Positions 11,380 through 22,858 of a DNA stretch of 64,000 nucleotides are shown in pieces. The stretch is from assembly GCA_022315425.1 (NCBI GenBank), contig JAIUPT010000010.1, positions 186,001 to 250,000 of the forward strand, read 5' to 3'. Source of the stretch: Pseudevernia furfuracea. Taxonomy: Eukaryota > Ascomycota > Lecanoromycetes > Lecanorales > Parmeliaceae. Position 1 is the stretch's first letter; every line of letters begins with the position of its first letter. The position numbers and the translations under genes were made by a program. The notes beneath the pieces are model-generated. The model was not told the DNA's origin. It did no database searches and saw only the letters and a program-made list of their open reading frames with translations.

Positions 11380-11959
11380 GTTGTGTTAACGAAACTAGAG
11401 ATCTTGTGTTGTCCCCCTTGACCCTTGCGCGAGGTACTTTTGAGTTCTCTCTCTTCTCACGGGAAGAGTCTGGATCACCCCAAGTCACGATTTGACGGTT
11501 CCGATGCAGTTGAAGTCGTCTCTGAAGCAAACGTGTTTGACATGCATGCATGTGACATTAAGAGAGAGAGGGAGAGAGGTCAACGATGGGATCGAAGGGA
11601 AAACAATGGACCTGGGTAACAACAACATCATGTCAAAAAACACGTCGGCGAGCGATGCTGATGGAGACAAAGGAGGCGTTTGACCTTGACGTGGAGTTTG
11701 ACGTCTTCTTGTCTCGCAAGTGATCTTCGCCATTCCGCCAACACCTGAGACGGAGACAAGAAAGGGAACTTTCATGGCAAAGGGAAATTCAAAGGAAATC
11801 CGGGTCCAGGATTGGAAATAGCTAAGATAGTTGCATCTAAGTATCAATTCTGTGGGTTGGATTTGGCTATATCTGCACAACTAATGTCTTCCATCATCAT
11901 TCCCATAATTCGTTAACCATGCTTCAGGTATCCACAACCTCAGCAACCCATGTCCCATT
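11380..11959. other. Intergenic
   Basis: The interval lies between the start of the hypothetical gene and the stop of the transporter. It includes a purine-rich AGAGAG tract near 11561-11580. No gene recognised. Confidence 0.45.
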
Positions 11960-13670
11960 TCAATGACCCATGGGAATAGACATCTCGCTGCTCTTCAGCC
12001 TCTCCGCGATGATGTCCTTGCGATCCTTCCTCAACCGTCGAGCGTAGTTGACACCGAACCCATGTTGGAAGACCTCTCCTATTTCCTCAAGCGTCAAGCC
12101 CGACACTTCAGGGTAGAAGAGGTAGATCAAGACCCAGCCGATACCACAGATGGCGGCGTAGAAGCCAAACGCGCCGGACGGGGTCATGCTCTTCATCATG
12201 GTGAGGAAGGTCGAGGAGACGATGATGTTGGAACCCCAGCAGGAACTATGATGCGCGTTAGCTACGAGCGTCTTGAGAAGTCGGCGAGGTTGAGGATTAC
12301 TAACCAAGTCAGGAACATTGTCCCCATCGCACGGACTTCCATGGGGAAAAAGTCCGTGGACATCCACGCGGTGTTACCTACCGAAACCCCATAGAAGAAG
12401 ACGAACCAGATGATGAAGACGAGCACGACGATTGCTGGCGCCGAGACTGTAGTCGCTTCGAGAACGAGAGTGTTAGTGTTGACCGGAATGAAGTGAAAGG
12501 CTACGGCCACTGCGAGCAGACCCGCGGACATCCCCCAAACAGTGCAGATCAAAACCCGACGACGACCGATAGGGTCTACGGTCATCATGTTGACCCACGT
12601 CATGATAAAATTGACACCAGCAACGACCAAGCCGACGGCCACAGGGTTGGAGAAACCGACCAAGGCAAATAGAGTTGAAGAGTAATACATGAGCGTATTG
12701 AAACCGGACATCTGTGAAATCACCATCAAGCCGCAAGCGCAGACGAGAGCACGGAAATTCGCTGGATTGGTGTGGAGTTTCTTGACCTTGGACCAGCGAG
12801 TCTCGTTCTCATTGAGTGCCTTGGACTCCTCAGTGGCCGCAGCGATGAGAGCAACCTTGGCACGAACTTGTTCAGGGGAGGCTTGCTTGTAGATCCGTTG
12901 GATGACTTTGGTTGCCTCCTCGATCTTTCCGTGGTAGATCAATTGACGTGGTGACTCTGGGCAAAATGGCAAGATGCAAGCGAGGATGATGGCAGGGACT
13001 GCGCCAAGACCGACCATGTACCGCCAGCCGTGGGTGACATGAGCAAAGGCCGCGCCAATTCCGTACGAAACAACTTGACCACCAGTAATGCTCATGTTGT
13101 TCAGCCCGATCATGCGGCCGCGTACTTTCGTTGGAGCAATTTCGGCGATGTACATGGGAACCACCATCGCGGCAGATCCCACGCCAAAGCCCACGACGAG
13201 ACGTCCAACGGCCATTTGAGCGATAGTGTAAGAAGCGGCTTGGAGAATAGCACCGATGGTGAAGAGACAGCAACTACATAGATCAGTACCGAAACGAACT
13301 AAATCAATAGACGGATTTTTGCGTACCCAGCATAGATCGCACCCTTTCTACCGTATTTGTCGGCAGTCAAGCCAGCAATGATGGCTCCAATGAAAGCACC
13401 GCCGGAGCAAAGCGAAGTGATCAACTCCTTTTCGTTCGCAGAAGTTGTATGGTGATTGAGGTCCGTGCCGAGATAGACAAGGACCGCCGAAATGATTCCA
13501 GTATCATACCCGAAAAGTGAACCAGCAATCGACGCCGCACCGGCGACAAGCCAAACGAATGGACCGGTGTCTACATTCTCGATTGAGTCATCACCATCTT
13601 GATCAGACACTTCGACGTGCATGGCGTCAGGAAAGACCATCATATCGTTGGTTTTTTCAAAGCTAGCCAT
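11960..13670 (-). CDS. MFS sugar transporter, myo-inositol (Itr1-like) type
   Basis: Three exons: 13670-13327, 13273-12305 and 12245-11960, giving 532 residues. Introns 13326-13274 and 12304-12246 have GT-AG ends and keep phase. It is predicted to be a 12-helix plasma-membrane proton symporter. The N-terminal helix carries SLFGYDTGIISAVLVYLGTDL and the loop ELITSLCSGGAFIGAIIAGLTADKYGRK, the pattern typical of fungal myo-inositol transporters rather than hexose carriers. Family marks include PESPRQLIYHGK before the central loop, VDPIGRRRVL (loop 8-9 GRR motif), and CWGSNIIVSSTFLTMM plus FYPEVSGLTLEEIGEVF at the end. The exact substrate is inferred from these marks. About 1.7 kb of upstream DNA without a gene may hold its control region. 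Confidence 0.88.
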
Positions 13671-15391
13671 TGAGAAGGTGTTGGAATGTGGAGTGGAAAG
13701 TTTGTTGTACTACTTAGAAGAAGAAGAACGACTGTGAAGTCTACTATGTACTAGCCGTCAGCCCTACAAGGCTTGGGAGCATATTGAAACAGAAGGAGAA
13801 GCGGGGAAGGCATGTGCTCGGTCGAAACTTGCACGTGCAAGGCTTCTTCTTTGGGGAAGGTTTTGTAGGAGGTCAGTGAGCGTGTCAGTAGTCTGAAGCT
13901 CGAGTTCTGAAGCTCGAGTTCAGCGTTGCCGAAAGCCATGATTGGAGAGAAACTGATGCTCGTCTTGTTTAGACCGGTCCCAGCATGGTTCTCGATACTT
14001 ATGATTATTGATTGCTGACGAGCTATGGAGGGAGGAGATCATGTCCAGGAAGAGACCAGACATGTATACCTTTGCCTCCATGGTTGATGGGACAGATGTC
14101 GTGCGAAGTCACCTATTACCATATTATAGCAGCGGGGTAGTTTCGATCAGATAGCAGAGTTAGCCATGGGTATTTCGCTGTAGTGTAGACCAACAGACGC
14201 TGCGGGGAGTGTTTCCAGCGTTCCGCAGAACTGGGCGCGCCAGCCTTGAAAGGCTTGAAGTAGGTACTCAAGCGCGGACGACCCCACTCTGGTCCCTGAA
14301 TCTGCCAATCAGGTCACCTTCCGCGAGTCAGGCAAAAAGTTCCATCACGGGTATCAATTAATAGCCCGTTGCCTTAAGTCATCGTCACGCGACGGCCAAG
14401 GGCCAATCAGGCAATATTCATTCCCCCGAGTGCTCCGTGATTCACGGATACGAAGACACTTTATCGCATATTGGCACTTGTCGACCTTGTGTTGTGGCAC
14501 CATGCGGCCAATCAAGGTCTCTTTTTGTAAAGGCCTCGAATAATTGTCTGAGTCGTTCCGAGTGCTCTGTTTCTTTATAGAATGCAGTATCATCTCCGCG
14601 AGATGGCGTCTGCAGAAGCTGGGCGAGCACAACGTCACCGATGACTGGAAGGAGCGGTCAAGGTACCCCCATCATGACGAGCAATGATTCTGGTGGGAAT
14701 CCTGAAACCACTGTAGCTTGGGAGATTGGCCGCCCAGAGCATGGTAGTGGCCGACGAGTCGCCCGTGCGATCTCTAGCTTCAGCTAAAGTCAACAGCATT
14801 CACTGGATCAGGATCTTCGCCCAATGCCCCAATTTGCAATGATCTCGCAATCTTTTCGCCACTGCTCCGAGCTCATAGGACTGGTAAGCCCAAGATACTC
14901 CACCCCAAAGTCATCCAAAGCACGCCTTTCCAGCGTTAGCCATTTGCAAGGCAAAGACGAGTTTTGAAGTTGGAGACGTTTGACAGACTCAGCGATCGAT
15001 ATGGGGATCGTGCTTAGTGAGGATGGGGGTTGTGAGTTGGCTGTCAAGCGGAGGACGTGATCTTCGCGCCAAGAATTTCTTTTGAGGTACGCTAATGTGA
15101 TATTTCGGCTATGTTGCCTGGTTTTAGCATCGGCTTGGCAGCGGACTCGTTCCGCTCTCGTCAGAAGCTTCCCTGTACTTAGATATATGCGACAGAGTAG
15201 TATACAGTCTGGCCTTAGCTTACATAAACCACTAATCTAGTGGATTCCGTATTTAGGGGACTTTCTTTTCATTTTTTTTCTCCCTTTCTTTCCTATCTTC
15301 AATCTAATATTCTGTTCGGACGACTATTCAAACAAGACTTTTTGATTTTCAAGCGTAGATACTATTAGGGCTTGATCGTTTAGTTCATATC
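13671..15391. other. Intergenic, 1.7 kb
   Basis: It contains a perfect 14-bp tandem duplication (CTGAAGCTCGAGTT) at 13893-13920. A 79-codon ORF at 15047-14808 on the minus strand has a leucine-patterned sequence (SVKRLQLQNSSLPCKWLTLE) that could be a scrap of a leucine-rich F-box-like gene. A pyrimidine-rich run at 15263-15300 precedes the multi-exon ORF. Nothing else is supportable. Confidence 0.45.
13893..13920. repeat. 14-bp perfect tandem duplication
   Basis: CTGAAGCTCGAGTT occurs twice head-to-tail upstream of the inositol-type transporter. Confidence 0.9.
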
Positions 15392-16256
15392 ATGGCTCAA
15401 ATACCAGAGCATTACGAGGATTTAGACAAAAGACCTGCCGGATTTCCTCCTTTTTCGACGAACGAAAATGGTGCATTCGTCGTACATCAAGGGTAAAGCT
15501 ATCCAACAAATGCTATAGATGACTGATCGGTTGCTTACCGATAAGATAGAGAGGTTTTCTGTCGCGTTCCAGTTGGCGACTCGATCTGTGGAAGCACAGT
15601 GAGTATCTTATTTACCGCTATTTTACCAGTATTATACTGATAGAAAGTAGAAAAAATATTCCTCGACTTCTAATCTTCGTCATCAGTTCATCACATGAAT
15701 TCCCACAATGATATCAGTATTGTTCCGGGACAAAATGCGAGTCGTAATAGAAAAGATGAAGCTCAGCGTATGCATTCAAAAGCTTACCAACAATCATGAA
15801 AATAATCGGTTAAATAGTGGTATTCCAGGAGTTGATTCGGTGTGCGAGAGCTTATGAAGAGAAACTTGAAAGCAAGCGCCGATCTAGAGATCAAAGCTCG
15901 AGTCAAGAGGTGAGCGTTGCGAACGTATCTCTACTGAAGATCTACCAGTAATTCATCAGTATCTTTCCTTCAGGACAAGTCGCAGCTGTCAAAGGTCTAC
16001 CGATAGTCTACCGGTTTTCCTACTCGAGAATAATCTCTCGAGTCTCAAATGAAGTTATCTTGAATCAAGAATGATACTCAAAATACTGATACTAATCATT
16101 AATTTATCTCTTTAGAAAAAGCAACGAAAAAAACGAGCATCAAAGAAGTCTACAAAGATGCTTAGTAGTAGTAGCGACGAAGCTAGTAATGAAGAAGACT
16201 TTGAGGCTATGGATCAAAGCGGTGATAGTCTTGAAGATGAGGGTATAAACAAGAAT
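15392..16256 (+). CDS. Unknown multi-exon ORF, basic/Ser-rich, possibly zinc-finger-derived
   Basis: A phase-consistent five-exon model is 15392-15492, 15552-15598, 15687-15767, 15818-15909 and 16116 onward, with GT-AG introns. It starts MAQIPEHYEDLDKRPAGF, passes through LVFQELIRCARAYEEKLESK and a Lys-rich block (KKQRKKRASKKSTK), then an acidic Ser-rich tail (SSSSDEASNEEDFEAMD). It has no stop of its own and runs directly into the dehydrogenase-like sequence from 16257. A competing reading of exons 2-3 (15550-15598, 15651-15767) looks like a C2H2 finger (two Cys in FCRVPVGDSIC, then YSSTSNLR) but shifts frame at an 8-nt duplication-like insert near 15683-15690. The region is AT-rich compared with its neighbours. 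Function unknown; the chimera may be a fusion, a captured fragment or a pseudogene. Confidence 0.4.
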
Positions 16257-17225
16257 GCCACCTATAAGATCGCATGCATCCCCGGCGACGGCATTGGCCC
16301 CGAAGTCATCAGCGCCGCCATCACGGTCCTCCAAAATCTCGCTTCCCTTCTAGGAACCTTCTCACTCCAATTTGATCACTTACCCTGGAGCAGTGAGCAA
16401 TACAAAGTGCATGGCCACTACATTCCCGAGGGTGGGTTAGAAGAACTAAGGAAGTACGATGCCATCTTGTTCGGCTCTGCGGGAGATCCTGGTTCGGCCC
16501 TCCTGAACCTGCATCTCAAAATAAGCCACCGTTGACCTTTTCTACGTGCAGATGTGCCAGATCACATATCGCTCACCGGCCTCCGCCTAACCATCATCCG
16601 CCATCTCCAACACTACGCCAATCTCCGTCCTACCCGCCTCTTGCGCGGCTGCAACTCCCCTCTCACTGCGCTCTCCGCCAACCCTTCCTTTCTAGACTGG
16701 GCCATAGTCCGCGAAAACAGCAAGGAGAGTATTCGGGACGCACACACGTGGGCACACCATGGGAGGTAGCTACAGAGGTAGCGATTTCCACCCGTCATGG
16801 CGTGGAAAGGATCATGAGGTTCGCTTTTGAGACGGCGCGGGAGCGCGGAAGGAAGAAGGGGAAGCCGGGCAAACTGTGTGTGGTGACGAAGTCGAATGCT
16901 CAAATCCATGGTCTCGTGCTTTGGGATGAAGTCGCCGCTATGGTCTCCAAAGACTTCCCAGATGTGGAATGGGAGACAATGCTTTGAAATTGTGGGTAAG
17001 GGTGTTGCGAATCCAATTGGGGCAATTTGGACCGCGGCCGAGATGTTGAGATGGTTGGGGGAAGAAGTTGCTGCCGATGCACTGATGGAGAGTGTGGAGA
17101 ATGTGATTGAGAAGGGATGTAAGACAGCGGATCTTGGAGGAAATGCGAGGACAGAGGACGTTACAAGCGAGATTTGCATGGATATTGAGAGGGTCCATGG
17201 GAAGAAGAAGAATCTTAGACGATAG
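16257..17225 (+). pseudogene. Tartrate/isopropylmalate dehydrogenase-like pseudogene
   Basis: Clear homology to the beta-decarboxylating dehydrogenase family (tartrate dehydrogenase / isocitrate-isopropylmalate group): YKIACIPGDGIGPEVISAA, YIPEGGLEELRKYDAILFGS, then after a plausible intron (16492-16551) VPDHISLTGLRLTI, RPTRLLRG and WAIVREN. A one-base frame change near 16715-16725 shifts to SGRTHVGTPWEVATEV, HGVERIMRFAFETAR and CVVTKSNAQ (with the catalytic-type Lys). At about 16985 the frame shifts again, from WETML straight to FEIVGKGVANPIG, skipping roughly 65 residues that in the family carry the metal-binding aspartates (ATNLHADILSDL region). The C-terminal helix (WTAAEMLRWLGEE) is intact. 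The frame change plus the loss of metal ligands argue against activity. The lesion count is from reading, not alignment. Confidence 0.82.
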
Positions 17226-17586
17226 ACAGAATCAACACATAGTTCGCGAAGCCCATAGATTCCTTTCGCTCTCTATCTAGGACTCTATGCTTTTGCTAAA
17301 GCGCGTGTACTGGTCTTACCTAAGGTAAGCACATCTGAACACAAATCACTAGTCCATTATGGAGGTCTGCAAAGGTAAGGTAGTTCTAGGGTCACCCAAT
17401 GCAGGGCAGCCTCCCGTACGTAGGGCTAGGGCTTGTGCTAGCCTGGTGGCGGAAGTCGGCATCGAATTTCTCCGACACCTCCCGATTTCTCGAATTATTG
17501 AGAACACTTCTCATCCATCATGTTGGAGCATCAGTCTTATCATAGATGCTTCTTTCCGTGAGCTGAGTGCCCTCATCGTCGCTGAG
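17226..17586. other. Intergenic / SPF1 promoter
   Basis: The 360-bp interval contains short motifs (GGAGGTCTGC near 17362, AGGGCTAGGGCTTG near 17422) loosely similar to the MITE-like element at 46884-47066. No gene is visible. Confidence 0.45.
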
Positions 17587-20500
17587 ATGTGAGCTCAAGC
17601 GTGTCCAGATCCTAATAGACTAATGCTTACCAGTCTCGCAGGCCACCTCTCGTCCAGAACCCCCAGATACAATCCGCCACGCTCCTTAACCCTCTCCCTG
17701 TATTCCTGCATCTATATGTCTGGCCATTCCTAGCGATATGGCCGGTCTTCTTCGCCTTCTATTTATCCGAGGAACGATACAACACTTACATAAATGGGTC
17801 TGAATGGACATTCGTTTGGGCAGGCTCAATAGTCACATTGCAATCTTTAACCTGGCTTACAACCAAATGGAATGTCAATATCGACGCTCTGTTTACATCT
17901 ATTAAAGCAAAGGCAGTGCGAGACGCGTCGCTCATCAAGGTCCTTCCTGTGACAAATGCTGGCTCGGCGGAGATCTGCAAGCTACTCAGAGACAATGTCA
18001 GTAATGCAACAAGCGCACGACATGAAATAGACTGATTGGGAATAGGTCGGCGGAAAGCAGAATGTATCGTTCCTCTTCCAGAAGCGCCGCTTCCTCTACA
18101 ATTTCGAAGCAAATAGCTTTGCGCCTATGTCCTACGAAATTGATAAGGAGCCAAGACCAGCCATCAGGACGTTCCAAGAATCGCAAGGCCTTTTAACACA
18201 AGAGGAGTTTGATCGGGTTCAACAGCATTATGGCGATAATACATTCGACATTCCAGTACCAACATTTACAGAGCTGTGGAAGGAGCACGCGGTGGCACCC
18301 TTCTTCATCTTCCAGATGTTCTGCGTGGGACTCTGGCTGCTGGACGACTACTGGTACTATTCGCTTTTTACATTGGTCATGCTGGTTGGATTTGAGAGTA
18401 CGGTAGTTTGGCAAAGACAGAGAACGCTGAACGAGTTTCGTGGGATGAGCATACAACCGTACCCTCTCTGGGTCTACAGGCAGAAAAAGTGGGGATTGGA
18501 CTCAAGTGACAAGCTTCTTCCCGGAGACCTGGTGTCTGTAGATCGGACGAAAGAGGATAGCGGAGTGGCCTGTGACATGCTGTTGGTCGAAGGAACCGCA
18601 ATTGTCAATGAAGCTATGCTGTCTGGGGAAAGTACGCCGCTACTCAAGGACTCCGTTCAGCTTCGTCCTGGCGATGCGGCAATCGATCCAGAGGGCCTAG
18701 ACAAGAACGCTTTCCTCTACGGCGGTACTAAGGTTCTGCAAGTCACTCATGGTAACGCGAGCGAAGATGCACCCGAGACTGTCCCTACCTTGGCCTCTGG
18801 AGTTGAGCCTCCACCAGACAATGGAGCAATGGCTATTGTCGTGAAGACTGGTTTTGAGACAAGCCAGGGAAGCTTAGTCCGTACGATGATATACTCAACT
18901 GAGCGAGTCTCGGCCAATAATGTGGAAGCTCTACTGTTCATCCTGTTCTTGCTCATCTTCGCAATCGCCGCATCGTGGTATGTCTGGGTTGAGGGTGTTG
19001 CCCAGGATCGAAAGCGCTCGAAGCTGTTGCTCGACTGCGTCCTGATTATCACAAGTGTTGTCCCGCCAGAGCTTCCCATGGAGCTCAGTCTCGCAGTCAA
19101 TACCAGCCTTGCAGCCCTAAGTAAATACGCCATTTTCTGTACCGAGCCCTTCCGGATACCTTTCGCTGGGAGAGTGGATATTGCTTGCTTCGACAAGACC
19201 GGTACTTTGACTGGAGAAGACTTAGTTGTGGATGGCATCGCAGGGCTCTCTCTAAACGATAAGAACGCGAAGATCGAAAGAGATGGCGCTCACAGCAATT
19301 TGACATCTGTACTCGAGGCTGGCCAGCAGACGACGCTTGTCCTCGCTACTGCTCATGCATTGGTGAAGTTAGACGAGGGAGAAGTTGTTGGAGATCCAAT
19401 GGAAAAAGCTACTCTGAACTCGCTTGGCTGGACACTTGGCCGTAATGATACTCTCCATGGCAGATCGACAGCAATTGGCAAAGGCAACACAAGCGGCGGC
19501 GAACTTGTACAAATTAAGCGACGCTTCCAATTCTCTTCGTCCTTAAAAAGGCAAAGCTCGGTGGCCACTGTACTCACTACAGACCGAGCCACCGGAAGGA
19601 AAATTCGGGGCACATTCGTTGGCGTGAAGGGAGCCCCAGAGACAATCCGCACAATGCTTACCACGATTCCACCAAATTATGAGGAGACATTTAAATACTT
19701 TACAAGGAATGGAGGACGAGTACTGGCCCTAGGGTATCGGTATCTCTCCGCAGACGCGGAGCTCGGCCAGAAAAAGATCAATGACTTGAAGCGGGAGGAA
19801 GTAGAAGCAGATCTGACCTTTGCTGGCTTCCTAGTCCTTCAGTGCCCTCTCAAAGAAGACGCAATGCAGGCTGTTCGAATGCTCAACGAGAGTAGTCATC
19901 GTTGCGTCATGATCACAGGCGACAATCCCCTAACAGCGGTGCATGTCGCTCGTCAAGTTGAGATCATAGATCGGGAGGTGCTCATCCTTGATGCTCCCGA
20001 GCACGATGACAGCGGTACGAAGCTTGTGTGGCGAAGCGTTGACGATAAGATCAATATCGCTGTCGACCCTAGCAAACCTTTGGATGAGAAGATTGTGAAG
20101 GAGAAAGATCTTTGCGTTACTGGGTATGCTTTGTCGAAGTACAAGGAGGAGGCTGCTCTTCCGCAACTGCTCCGGCACACATGGGTGTATGCTCGAGTCT
20201 CGCCGAAGCAAAAGGAAGATATTCTGCTTGGCCTGAAGGATGCTGGCTACACCACGCTTATGTGTGGTGACGGTACGAACGACGTGGGAGCTTTGAAGCA
20301 AGCTCACATTGGTGTGGCCCTCCTCAATGGCTCGCAGGATGACCTGAACCGAATAGCGGAGCATTACAGAACTACCAAGATGAAAGAGATCTACGAAAAG
20401 CAAGTCGGCATCATGAAGCGATTCAACCAGCCTCCACCACCTGTCCCCATACAAGTTGCCCATCTTTATCCTCCTGGGTCGACCAATCCGCATTACGAGA

Positions 20501-21653
20501 AAGCAATGCAACAACAGGCGGAGAGAAAGGGAGCTGCTGGAGGTGTGGCAGCCAATACGCCTGCTACAGAAAAGAAAGAAACCCCTGCAACCACCGCCCC
20601 ACCCCCAGATGCAAATGGCAACCTCACGCCTGAGCAAAAGAAGCAGCAGAAATCGGCACAGCAGGCAGCTGGTCTGGCTGACAAGTTCACAGCTTCGATG
20701 ATGGAGCAGGAGCTTGATGAGAGTGAGCCTCCTAGGATCAAGCTTGGCGATGCCTCAGTGGCAGCTCCTTTCACTAGCAAGCTTGCAAACGTGATTGCAA
20801 TTCCGAATATCATCCGACAAGGGCGGTGTACGTTAGTGGCAACGATACAGATGTACAAAATTTTGGCGCTCAATTGCTTGATCAGTGCCTACAGCTTGAG
20901 TGTGTTATATTTGGAAGGCATCAAATTCGGAGACGGCCAGGTGACGATCAGCGGCATGCTCATGAGTGTCTGCTTTCTCTCTATCTCACGAGCAAAGGTA
21001 TGAACCGACTCTCCGTACACAAAAGCCTTTACTAACGCATCTCCCAGTCCGTCGAAGGCCTCTCCAAAGAACGCCCACAACCCAATATTTTCAATCCTTA
21101 CATCATCGGCTCCGTCCTCGGCCAATTCGCCATCCACATCGTCACCCTCATCTACCTCTCCAACTACGTACAAAGTATAGAACCCCGAGCTGAGAAGATC
21201 GACCTCGAAGGCGAATTCAAACCCTCCTTGCTCAATAGCGCCGTCTACTTGCTCCAACTCATTCAGCAAATCTCTACCTTCGCTATCAACTATCAAGGCC
21301 GCCCCTTCCGAGAAGGTATTAGCGAAAATCGCGGCATGTATTGGGGTCTCATCCTAGTATCTGGCGTAGCTTTCTCTTGCTCGACGGAGTTCATCCCTGA
21401 GATCAACGAGAAGCTTAGGCTCGTGCCCTTCAGCACGGAATTCAAATTCGTCATGACGGGTCTAATGGTCGTTGACTTCGCGGGTTGCTACGTCATCGAG
21501 GTCGTGCTGAAGCATCTGTACAGTGATTTCCGACCGAAGGATATTGCAGTGAGGAGAGATGATCAGTTGAGGGCGGAGGATTCGAGGAAGGCGAAGGAAG
21601 CTTACGAGAAAATAGAGGACGATAAGAAGATTGTAAGTAACGGAGTTGCTTAG
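17587..21653 (+). CDS. SPF1: P5A-type ATPase Spf1 (ER transmembrane-helix dislocase)
   Basis: Exons: 17587-17588 (AT), 17642-17996, 18046-20997 and 21048-21653, about 1304 residues. P5A ATPases sit in the ER and remove mistargeted tail-anchored and mis-inserted transmembrane segments. The expected N-terminus PPLVQNPQIQSATLLNPLPV has no ATG in its own exon; removing the canonical intron 17589-17641 (branch CTAAT) creates ATG from AT plus G, so the start codon is split. Motifs: SGES actuator loop near residue 312, the P5A-specific PPELPMELSLAVN in the membrane core, phosphorylated Asp in CFDKTGTLT near residue 502, TGDNPLTA, and GDGTNDVGALKQAHIGVALL near 860. A long Pro/Gln/Lys-rich insert (near residues 915-990) lies before the last helices, as in other filamentous fungi. 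Full family length. Confidence 0.95.
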
Positions 21654-21871
21654 GTAGATTAGAGGGTTTGTATATTTTAAATAATATTTTGCGTCCTTGG
21701 AAGGTGCATTGCCCTCGATGCTCGAGCGAATGTTTTGATGCCATGTCTTGGCGCACTAAGGGACCGGCCTTGCCTTTCGCCCTTTCCTCGTCATCCGATT
21801 TTCACTCTGCAGCTCTCCCATCCTTCCCATCCATCTTTCTCTCATCTGGACAGCCCTCGCAGTCACCAGTC
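21654..21871. other. Short intergenic gap
   Basis: 218 bp between the SPF1 stop and the start of the second 2EXR gene, pyrimidine-rich just before the ATG. No other feature seen. Confidence 0.5.
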
Positions 21872-22858
21872 ATGGCTGCGGTGAACCGCCCCGCAACGGA
21901 GGAGCACACTTGGAAGTAAGCCGCCTCAAGTCAGTAAAGAAAGGGCTCACTGACCTCAAGTAGTGATGACACGCCGTCCGGGTTTCTCAAGCTCTCTGCT
22001 GAAATCCGAAACAAGATCTACCGCTTAACGCTCCTGGAGGAGTTCGTGCGCATAGAAGACATGCACCCAGAGAAATGGCATGAGGCCACCGAAGATGGTC
22101 GTGGAACTCGCACCTCATACAAGACCAAAGACCACAACGGCGACATGTGCTCCCGTGAGATGGCCTACCCCAACCCCAAGCGCTGTACCTTCCGAGATGA
22201 GCAATGGAAGAACGCCAAGGTCTCGTACACTCTCTCGAGAGGATGGTACCTGACGCCACCGACCATCGGTATGCTAGCACTCAATCGCCAAACTCGAGCG
22301 GAAGCCATCCCAATATTCTACGGGGAAAACAAGCTTCATTTCAACAGTATGAGCGCAGTCCTTCCATTCCTACGAGATCGATGTGAGCTTTCTTTACAGT
22401 TGATGCAACACTTTTCCCTCGAGATCGAAGTCCAAGGGGGTAAATCCCAGACAAGCCGACAAGAGGGCTGGGCCCGAATGTTCGCAGAACTCCCCAGTTT
22501 GGGGTCCCTCAACCTCAAAAAGCTCACTATCCGCATATATAACCCCGATTGCCGCTACGCCTGGAAGCTCAAGCTTGATACCAGGAAACAACGTTGGGTG
22601 CATGAAATGGCCAAGAACATCACAAACCTGGATGAGCTCGGAATTATGTTCGACTTCAGTATAATGGAAGAGCTGACGCCGAACGAAGAGATAAAGGAGG
22701 ATAGTCCGACCCAGGAATTGCTTTGGAAGTTCCTGGCCCCGAAGATGCTGAAGAAGATTGGAGATGAGCCCCATGATGCGCGCTCGCTCTTGAAGCGTCG
22801 TATCCGTGATGACCCAGAGTATCGGGAGTATTCTTTTGAGGACGAGGACAATTTTTAA
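21872..22858 (+). CDS. 2EXR-domain protein (second of two)
   Basis: Two exons (21872-21915 and 21964-22858) around a 48-bp GT-AG intron give 312 residues. The short first exon supplies the ATG and joins in phase to NDDTPSGFLKLSAEIRNKIYRLTLL, the 2EXR entry motif. The second half, LALNRQTRAEAIPIFYGENKLHFNS, follows about 75 residues later. The C-terminus LLWKFLAPKMLKK...KRRI closely parallels the protein at 3167-4288. Role unknown. It starts about 220 bp after SPF1 on the same strand. The intronless alternative beginning at the GTG at 22046 would cut the 2EXR motif in half, so the spliced model is preferred. Confidence 0.82.

Noticed and set aside
16492..16551. Stop codon after GDPG as a lesion in the dehydrogenase copy
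   Set aside because: A GT-AG intron with good phase restores GDPDVPDHISL, so this is probably an ordinary intron, not a mutation.
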